The notes beneath the pieces are model-generated. The model worked only from the letters and a program-made list of their open reading frames with translations, had not been told where the DNA came from and searched no databases. The position numbers and the translations under genes were made by a program. A DNA stretch of 64,000 nucleotides, taken from positions 3,348,001 through 3,412,000 of the forward strand of contig NZ_JADOUF010000001.1 of NCBI RefSeq assembly GCF_015751905.1. Reading direction: 5' to 3'. Position 1 is the first letter of the stretch. Each line of letters begins with the position of its first letter. The DNA comes from Longispora fulva. Lineage in GTDB: Bacteria; Actinomycetota; Actinomycetes; Mycobacteriales; Micromonosporaceae. Below, piece after piece: positions 52,295 through 64,000 of the stretch.

Positions 52295-53660
52295 CCGCCC
52301 TGCCGTCCCGGGCGACGGCGTGCGACAGCAGAGCGGGAAGCTCCGCCATCGGCACGTCCCGGAACGCCGCCTCCACCAGTAGCCGCTCCAGCGCCCACAG
52401 GAACCGCTCGATCAGCTCCGGCGGCAGGTACGCCGTGTCCCCGGTCAACGACACTCCCAACCGCCCCGGCTCCCCCTCCACGTGCAGGCAGAACCGGCAC
52501 GCCAGCTGATCGAGCCGCTTCGACCAGACCACCGTCGTCTCCGCCATCGCCGCGCGGACCAGGTCCTCCCCCGGCGGCGGCCCGGAGAACCCGGCCAGGT
52601 CGGCGAAGCGCACGTCGTTGAAGCAGCAGTACGGATGCACGGGCTCGCCCCGTTCCACGCCGATCCCCGCGACGGCCGCGTCGAGGGCCACCTGGTCGTA
52701 GCTGGCGTGCCGGAACGCCGACAAGGCCGCCTGCCAGCCGGGGCGCAGCAGCTCGCCGAACGTCGCCGCCTCCAGGTCCAGGACGAACAGGCCGTCCTGG
52801 GCGAGGGTGGTGACCATGTCGCGGTCGGCGGCGGCGAACCGGTTGTTGACGATCGGCATCATCGCGCACACCCGCTGGCCGGTGACCGCCCCGACCAGGG
52901 CCGCCGCGGCCGTCATCAGCACAGTGGAGCTGCTCGCGCCGTGCCGCGTGGCCAGCAGCCGGGCCGCGTGGTCGGCGGCCCGGGAGGTGAGCAGGGCGCA
53001 CCAGTACGGCTGCTCGCGCGGTGCGGCGCGGCGCTCGGCGAACATCGTCGGCGGCACGCGGCGCAGGCCCGTCGTCCAGTGGCTCAGGGCGGCGCGGCCC
53101 GCCCGCCGGCCCGCCGGGGACAACTGGTGGCCGGCGAGGTCGTAGGGCTGGCGGCCGGGCGGGGTGTGCAGGACGCCGCGCAGCAGGAGCAGCCGCAGGT
53201 CGCGCACGACCACGTCCGCGCCATTGCCGTCCGCGGCGAGGTGGCAGAAGACGACTATCACGGTACTGACGAGCCCGTCGCCGACCAGCAACGCCACCCG
53301 CACCGGCCACTCGGCCGGATAGTCGAACGTGTCGGCCTCCAGCCGGTCGCGGACCGCCTCCGGGTTCTCGGAGTCGGCCAGTTCCAGCACGTCCAGCTCC
53401 CCTGCGGCGCTGATCCGCTGGCGCGGTTCGCCGTCGGACACCGGGAACACGGTGCGCAGGGACTCGTGCCGGGCCACGAGGTCGGCGACCGCCCGGCGCG
53501 CCCGTTCGACGGGTACCGGCGTGCGCAGCCGCAGGATCCGGCCGAAGTTGAAGAAGTGGTCCCCGGGGACGGTGCGCATGATGGCGTTCCAGATCGCCCG
53601 CTGGCCCCAGGTGAGCGGGGCGTCGCCCGCGCGCCCGCCCTGGAACGTCACCCTGGTCAC
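52284..53660 (-). CDS. Stand-alone condensation-like protein with altered HHxxxDG motif
   Basis: The 458-residue protein has the NRPS condensation-domain fold (C-domain/acyltransferase superfamily). The catalytic signature HHxxxDG reads CHLAADG, with Cys139 in place of the first His and His140 as the second, the one normally essential. The DFGWG-type region near the C-terminus is not obvious. It may be a degenerate or specialised acyltransferase releasing or capping a carrier-bound chain, or a silent domain. The ATG overlaps the carrier-protein gene stop (53657-53660). It ends the NRPS operon. Confidence 0.83.
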   Translation of the reverse strand: MTRVTFQGGRAGDAPLTWGQRAIWNAIMRTVPGDHFFNFGRILRLRTPVPVERARRAVADLVARHESLRTVFPVSDGEPRQRISAAGELDVLELADSENPEAVRDRLEADTFDYPAEWPVRVALLVGDGLVSTVIVVFCHLAADGNGADVVVRDLRLLLLRGVLHTPPGRQPYDLAGHQLSPAGRRAGRAALSHWTTGLRRVPPTMFAERRAAPREQPYWCALLTSRAADHAARLLATRHGASSSTVLMTAAAALVGAVTGQRVCAMMPIVNNRFAAADRDMVTTLAQDGLFVLDLEAATFGELLRPGWQAALSAFRHASYDQVALDAAVAGIGVERGEPVHPYCCFNDVRFADLAGFSGPPPGEDLVRAAMAETTVVWSKRLDQLACRFCLHVEGEPGRLGVSLTGDTAYLPPELIERFLWALERLLVEAAFRDVPMAELPALLSHAVARDGRAVRT

Positions 53661-53902
53661 CGCTGGTCCGCCCGGGCGGTCACGTGCTCGACGAGTCCGT
53701 CGAGGGTGTGCAGGAACGTCGCGTCCGCGTCGAGGTCGAGGGCCAGGCCGTAGCGGTCCTCCACGGCGTCCACGAGGCGGAGAATGGTCAGGGACGTCAC
53801 GCCGATGTCCGGCAGACTGTCGGCGGCCAGTACCTCCGCCCGGCTGACCTCGCCGTCGCTGGCTGCGCTGACCAGGGCGGCGAGCTCGTCTCGTACCGTC
53901 AT
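53657..53902 (-). CDS. Free-standing carrier protein (ACP/PCP)
   Basis: The 81-residue protein is a four-helix carrier. The phosphopantetheine site is Ser37 in DIGVTSLTIL, matching the D-x-G-x-x-S pattern. It is acidic, as expected. As the operon also encodes a stand-alone acyl-adenylate ligase, it is the natural acceptor for the activated acyl starter. ATG 53902 overlaps the previous stop by 4 bp. Confidence 0.9.
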   Translation of the reverse strand: MTVRDELAALVSAASDGEVSRAEVLAADSLPDIGVTSLTILRLVDAVEDRYGLALDLDADATFLHTLDGLVEHVTARADQR

Positions 53903-56900
53903 CGGGGGTCCTTCCGTTCGATGGCCGCGACCACCCCGGCGATGGTGGGGGTGTCGTAGAAGACGTCGAGGGCGACGTCGGCGCCCAGCCGTTTGCGGAT
54001 CCGGGCGGAGATCTGGGTGATGGTCAGGGAGTGGCCACCGAGATCGAACAGGTCCTCGTCGGAGCCGATGTCGCCGACGCGCAGCACCTCCTGCCAGATG
54101 GCGCGCACGGTGTCCAGCACGGACGCCACTCCGGAGGTGTCGGGTGGCACCAAGGCCGTGCGGGGCGCGGCCGTGGCGACGCGGGGCGGGGCCGGGAGCG
54201 CCGCGCGGTCGAGTTTGCCGTTCGGGGTCAACGGCAGGGCCGGCAGCGCGACGAACACGCCCGGCACCATCGGCGCCGGCAGTACCCCGGACAGCCGGGT
54301 CCGCAGCTCCTCGGCCGTGGCGGCCCCCACCGTGTAGCCGACGAGCGTGTCGCCGCGGACCGCCACCGCCGCGCCGGTCACCCCGGGACAGCCGAGGAGG
54401 CACGCCTCGACCTCGCCGGGTTCGATCCGGTGGCCGCGCAGTTTGATCTGGTCGTCGAGGCGGCCGAGGAACACGAGGTTCCCGTCGGGGCGACGCCGGG
54501 CGAGGTCGCCGGTGCGGTACAGCCGCGCGCCTCCCACCGTCGCGAAACGTTCGGCGGTCAGGTCGGGGCGCCGGTGGTAGCCGCGCGCCAGGCCGGTGCC
54601 GCCGATCCACACCTCTCCGGGGGTACCGTCGGGCACCGGCCGGCGTTCCTCGTCGAGCAGCTGAACCGTGGTGTTCGCGATCGGGGTACCGATCGTGACG
54701 TCCCCGGGATCGTCGACCTCCGCGAGAGTCGACCACACGGTCGTCTCCGTCGGTCCGTACACGTTGAGGAGTCGGCGCACACGGGGCCTCAGCTCCCGGG
54801 CCAGAGCCGACGGGAGCGCCTCGCCGCCACACAGGGCGACCAGGGTCGCACCCCCCGGCGCGGCGTCGATCGGGTCGGTCGTGCCGGGGTCGGTTTCGCC
54901 GAGGCCGGCGTCGAGGAGCATGCGCCAGCCGGACGGGGTGGCCTGGGCGACCGTGACCCGCTCGTCGCCGATCAGGCGGACGACCGCCGCGCCGTCGCGG
55001 GCGTCGCCCTCCGGCACGAGAACGACCCGGTCGCCGCCGACGAGGGGACAGAGGAGTTCCAGGATCGAGATGTCGAAGGACAGCGACGTCCAGGCCAGCC
55101 AGGTGTCGCCGGTGACAGTGGTGCGCATGGCCGCCAGGAGGTTGGCCAGGGCGCGGTGCTCGATCACGACGCCCTTGGGGCGGCCGGTGGAGCCCGAGGT
55201 GTACAGAACGTAGGCCACGTCGTCGGGCCCCGGAATGACAGCGGGCGCCTCCGAGGACGGTCCGGCGGAGTCCGCTGGTCCGTCGACATCGGCCGCATTG
55301 TCGAGGTCGGGGCTGGCGAAGTCCTCGACGAGCACCGTGACCGGGTGGGTGGCTTCGGGTTGCGCCACCGTCGGGGCGAGGTCACGGGAGGTCAGGAGGA
55401 CCGGTGCGCCGCAGTCGGCGAGGATCAGGGCCTGGCGTTCGGCCGGGTAGCCGGGGTCGACCGGGACGTACGCGCCGCCGGCCCGCCACACCGCGAGCAC
55501 CGCGACGAGCAGGTCCACGGAGCGGGGCAGCCGGATCGCGACCAGGGTGCCGGTCCGCATGCCGGCCGTGCGGAGCCTGCGGCCGAGGTCGCGGCTGGCG
55601 GCGTCCAGTCCGGCGTAGCTGAACCGGTGTTCTCCGCAGGACGCGGCCGGCGCGTCGGGGCTGGCCGCGAGCTGTTTGTCGAAGGCGTCGAGCACCGTGT
55701 CGTACGGCAGGTCGACGGACGGGCCGTGCTCCCCAGGGGACGGGCCGGCGAGCGGGGCGTCGGTCGACCGTGCAGTGACGGGTGTGGTGGCCAGCGGCAG
55801 GTCCGCGACGGCGACGGTCGGGTCCGCCACGGCCGCCATGAGCAGGGTGCGCAGGTCCGCGGCGATCCCGGCCGCCGCTGCGCCGTCCAGGACGGCGGGG
55901 TCGTGGCGCAGGCTCACGGACAGTCCGGGGTGGTGGTCGAGGATCTGCAGGTGCAGGGGGTTGCGGGCCGCGCCGCAGAACACCATCCGGTCCACTGTGG
56001 CCCGGACGACGCCGGGGAACTCCGGGTCCGCGGGCGCCGCACGGTAGCTGACCGAGACCGGGGCCATCGCCGCCCGGGGCGCGAGCCGGCCGACCGCCCG
56101 GGCGAGGGGCACGGTGCGGTGCGGGTAGAGCGCCCGCAGCGCCGCCCGGCCGGTCGTGACGACGTCGGCGAAGGAGTCCGTCGCGGCGGCCGGGGCGGTC
56201 ACGGGCAGCTCGTTGACGTACAGGCCGATCTGGTCGCGTTGCTCCGGCGTGCGGGTGGACAGGTCGACGGCGACGGTCGGGGCCGGGTTGCCGTACCGGG
56301 CGAGGAGCGCGCGCACCGCGCCCAACAGCACCTCGAACCGGGTGACGCCGAGGGTGCGGGCCGTCCCGGCGAGGGCGTGGTCGAGGTCCGCGCTGATCGG
56401 CACGTCCAGGGCCCCGCCCTCCCGCGGACCCGTTCCGGCCGCGGCGGGCGGCACGCCGGGCAGGACGACGCCGGCGGGTTCGCGCCACCGCCCGGCCCAG
56501 AACTCCCGGGCCGCCGCCACCTGACGCCCGGAAACCCCCGCATGCCCGAGGTCTGACCGTGGCGAGTCACCGGGCTGCGGCCCCGCGCCGGTGCGGTGGG
56601 CGTAGGACGAGGCGAGGGTCGCGGCCAGCAGGTCCTTCGAGTGGCCGTCGAACACCACGTGGTGGACCACGACGACCAGGAGGTGGTGGTCGGGGGCCAC
56701 GACCAGGGTGAACCTGGCCAGGGGCCCGGATTCGAGGTCGAAGGGCCGGCGGATCTCGGCGGCCACGACCGCGGCCGGGTCCGCCCCGGCGAGCAGCGTC
56801 ACGTCCGGCGGGACGAGCGCGGGGACCAGCAGAGGCTCCCCGTCGTGGTCGCGCAGGGCCAGGCCCAGCGCCGGGTGCGCGGCGACCGCGTCCCGGCACG

Positions 56901-57030
56901 CCCCGAGCATCGCGTCCGGGTCGAGGACGCCGTCGAAGCGGATGGTCAGGGCCAGGTGGTGCGCCGGGCCGCCGTACCCGGCGCGTTCGGTGATCCAGAG
57001 GCCGTGCTGGGCGGCGGTGGGCGTCGTCAA
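53899..57030 (-). CDS. NRPS module C-A-T
   Basis: The 1043-residue protein has a condensation domain (about 1-440; His123-His124-V-V-F-Asp128-Gly129), an adenylation domain (about 470-960; YTSGSTGRPKG with Tyr610, and FDISILELL), and a carrier domain (about 965-1040; Ser1001 in LGGHSLT). My reading of the ten specificity positions is D-I-L-Q-A-C-V-V-W-K, nearest to the glycine code DILQLGLIWK, so a small amino acid is likely but unconfirmed. The start is TTG 57030, overlapping the ligase gene stop (TTGA), the only unusual start in the operon. No thioesterase is present. Confidence 0.9.
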   Translation of the reverse strand: MTTPTAAQHGLWITERAGYGGPAHHLALTIRFDGVLDPDAMLGACRDAVAAHPALGLALRDHDGEPLLVPALVPPDVTLLAGADPAAVVAAEIRRPFDLESGPLARFTLVVAPDHHLLVVVVHHVVFDGHSKDLLAATLASSYAHRTGAGPQPGDSPRSDLGHAGVSGRQVAAAREFWAGRWREPAGVVLPGVPPAAAGTGPREGGALDVPISADLDHALAGTARTLGVTRFEVLLGAVRALLARYGNPAPTVAVDLSTRTPEQRDQIGLYVNELPVTAPAAATDSFADVVTTGRAALRALYPHRTVPLARAVGRLAPRAAMAPVSVSYRAAPADPEFPGVVRATVDRMVFCGAARNPLHLQILDHHPGLSVSLRHDPAVLDGAAAAGIAADLRTLLMAAVADPTVAVADLPLATTPVTARSTDAPLAGPSPGEHGPSVDLPYDTVLDAFDKQLAASPDAPAASCGEHRFSYAGLDAASRDLGRRLRTAGMRTGTLVAIRLPRSVDLLVAVLAVWRAGGAYVPVDPGYPAERQALILADCGAPVLLTSRDLAPTVAQPEATHPVTVLVEDFASPDLDNAADVDGPADSAGPSSEAPAVIPGPDDVAYVLYTSGSTGRPKGVVIEHRALANLLAAMRTTVTGDTWLAWTSLSFDISILELLCPLVGGDRVVLVPEGDARDGAAVVRLIGDERVTVAQATPSGWRMLLDAGLGETDPGTTDPIDAAPGGATLVALCGGEALPSALARELRPRVRRLLNVYGPTETTVWSTLAEVDDPGDVTIGTPIANTTVQLLDEERRPVPDGTPGEVWIGGTGLARGYHRRPDLTAERFATVGGARLYRTGDLARRRPDGNLVFLGRLDDQIKLRGHRIEPGEVEACLLGCPGVTGAAVAVRGDTLVGYTVGAATAEELRTRLSGVLPAPMVPGVFVALPALPLTPNGKLDRAALPAPPRVATAAPRTALVPPDTSGVASVLDTVRAIWQEVLRVGDIGSDEDLFDLGGHSLTITQISARIRKRLGADVALDVFYDTPTIAGVVAAIERKDPR

Positions 57031-58513
57031 CGTCGGGGCTCCCGTTCCGGTAGCAGGGTGCGGAGTTCCCGCTTGAGAACCTTGCCGCCGGCGTTGCGCG
57101 GCAGGGCGTCGAGCACGAGCAGGCGGGTCGGCAGCTCGTGCTCGGCGAGGTGGTCGGCAAGGAACCCGCGCACCGCCCGGAGCGTGAGCTCCGCCGGGCC
57201 GTGGGCGTTCGGGCCGGACCCTTTTCGGGGTACGACGGCCGCGGCGAGCACCATGCCGAGCACCGGATGGTCCACCCCGAACACCGCGGCCTCGACCACG
57301 TCCGGGTGCTCGTGCAACGCGGCCTCCACCTGCAGCGTGGACACCTTGAACGCCCCGGACTTCACGACGTCGGAGTCCCTGTCGACGAGGTGCAGGTACC
57401 CGTCGGGGTCGAGGTAGCCGAGGTCGCCCATCCGGACCCAGCCGGATCGGAACACGTCCCCGCTCGCAGCCGGGTCGCCGAAGTAGGCGCGCGGCACGGG
57501 CGAGCGCAGCCACACCTCGCCGACCTGGCCGGCCGGCAGGGGCGTGCCGTCGGGGTCGGCGATCCGCAGGTCCCCGGCGGCGGCCCGACCGAGGGAGGCG
57601 GGCCGGGTGGGGTCGAAGACCATGGTGGTCTGGGCGGGGGCCGCCTCGGTGGAGGTGTAGTAGTTGACGATCGTCGCGTTGGGCAGCGCCTCGGAGAGTT
57701 CCCTGGCCACAGCGGGCGGAAGGGCGGCTGCGGTGGAGCCGAGGAGCAGGACGCAGGACAGGTCGTGGCGTTCGTGGGCGCGGGCCGACAGGAGTTCGAT
57801 GGCCATCGCCGGGACGACGAACACGGAGCCGACCTCGTACTCGGCGATCAGGCGGGCGAAACGGCCCGGGGTGAACCGGCCGAGCACCAGGGCCGTCGGG
57901 TGCGCGTTGAGGGCGTTGAGCAGCATGGCCTGCCCGGCGTTGGTGCCGATCGGGAAGGCGTGCAGGAAGTGCTCGGAGTGGCCGAGCGGGCGGCGGCGGG
58001 GGTCGGTGGCGAAGCCCAGGGTCAGGTTGGCGTGGCTGGCCGCGACGGCTTTGGGCCGGCCCGTGGTGCCGGAGGTGTACAGCAACTGCGCGAGATCCCC
58101 GGTCGGGCCGGGGGCCAGCGGCGCGGTCGGCCCGGCGTCCAGACCCTCGAACGGCAGCGCCCAATGCACCCCCTCCGGTGGAGCGAGTTCCCGGCCGTGC
58201 ACGACCGCCGCCGCCCCGCTGTGCTCCAGCACGTGCCGGATCTCGGCCCGCCCGATCCGGTCAGACACCGGCACCGCGACCCCGCGGGCGGCGAGCACCC
58301 CGCAGTACGCGACGGCGTAGTCGATCCACTCGCCGCCGGCGAACGGCAGCACGACCCGCTGGCCGGGCGCCAGGCCCCGCTCGACCAGCGCCCGCGCGAC
58401 CGCCCCGGACCGGACCGCCCAGTCGGCGAACGTCAGGGTGCGCGCGCCGTGCCGGATGGCCACCTTGTCGGGGCGCTCGGCGGCGCGGGCGGCCAGTACC
58501 CCCGGAATGGTCG

Positions 58514-58517
<4 letters not shown>
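57027..58517 (-). CDS. Acyl-adenylate ligase (stand-alone)
   Basis: The 496-residue enzyme has the ANL-fold: LLYTSGTTGRPKAVAASH (P-loop-like motif, Tyr147), YYTSTEAAP, MGDLGYLDPDGYL and a C-terminal GGKVLKREL with the catalytic Lys. It would adenylate a carboxylic acid and transfer it to CoA or to the free carrier protein. It lacks the FAAL-specific insertion as far as I can see, so an acyl-CoA synthetase is equally possible. The ATG overlaps the stop of the upstream mega-gene by 4 bp. Confidence 0.88.
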
Positions 58518-63985
<5,468 letters not shown>

Positions 63986-64000
63986 GCGGTCCTCCCTGGA

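Overview
The window is high-GC DNA with strong G/C bias at third codon positions, many GTG starts, Rrf2, XRE and ECF regulators, NRPS and RiPP biosynthesis, and secreted chitinase and metalloproteases. This fits a filamentous actinomycete. Micromonosporaceae is my best guess, from general impression only. All positions and products below come from reading the sequence; no database search was run.

Region 1 (1-3.0 kb) is a small acquired patch: an intact IS5-type insertion sequence (13-bp inverted repeats, TAA target duplication, -1 frameshift between OrfA and OrfB) next to a lower-GC two-helix membrane protein. Region 2 (3.0-12.7 kb) holds a NUDIX protein, two secreted zinc metalloproteases, an AlaX-type alanyl-tRNA editing protein, a ferritin-like VioB-type enzyme and an alpha/beta hydrolase. 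Region 3 (12.7-18.7 kb) is a CitA/DcuS-type two-component system divergent from a NitT/TauT-type ABC importer, followed by a PfpI-family protein. Region 4 (18.8-22.9 kb) has a spermidine-synthase-like protein, an XRE regulator overlapping a phosphotransferase, and a GNAT acetyltransferase.

Region 5 (22.96-28.75 kb) is the most interesting compact system: a RiPP operon of the azoline/azole type. It contains a YcaO cyclodehydratase, two E1-like partner proteins (the second fused to a degenerate nitroreductase-like domain), a SagB-like FMN dehydrogenase, a 65-aa Cys/Thr/Ser-rich precursor with a thiopeptide-like leader, a perfect 12-bp hairpin right after the precursor, and a PqqD-like plus M50 membrane protease. 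No LanB-type dehydratase is present, so a linear azol(in)e peptide is more likely than a thiopeptide.

Region 6 (28.8-39.5 kb) has a CHAP hydrolase, a kinase-like protein, a TPR plus 2OG-Fe(II) oxygenase overlapping a gene with a large Gly-Thr minisatellite, an ECF sigma factor overlapping an anti-sigma-like beta-propeller protein, an M23 peptidase, MBL and MOSC proteins, and a histone H1-like Lys/Ala-rich protein ending in a helix-turn-helix. Region 7 (39.5-46.9 kb) contains an Rrf2 regulator with two clear palindromic operators controlling a cupin and a decayed FAD monooxygenase, an intact FAD monooxygenase, two YCII proteins, and a pair of paralogous small membrane proteins, one frameshifted. 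Region 8 (47-52.3 kb) has a GH18 chitinase with an operator-like palindrome, a VOC protein, an MFS exporter behind a separate palindrome, and a PHP-domain protein.

Region 9 (52.3-64.0 kb) is an NRPS operon on the minus strand in which each of five genes overlaps the next by four bases: a C-A-T-TE protein fused to a complete MFS exporter with Cys in place of Ser in the thioesterase elbow, an acyl-adenylate ligase, a C-A-T module with a TTG start, a free carrier protein, and a stand-alone condensation-like protein with an altered HHxxxDG motif. The first gene is complete but any genes further upstream lie outside the window.
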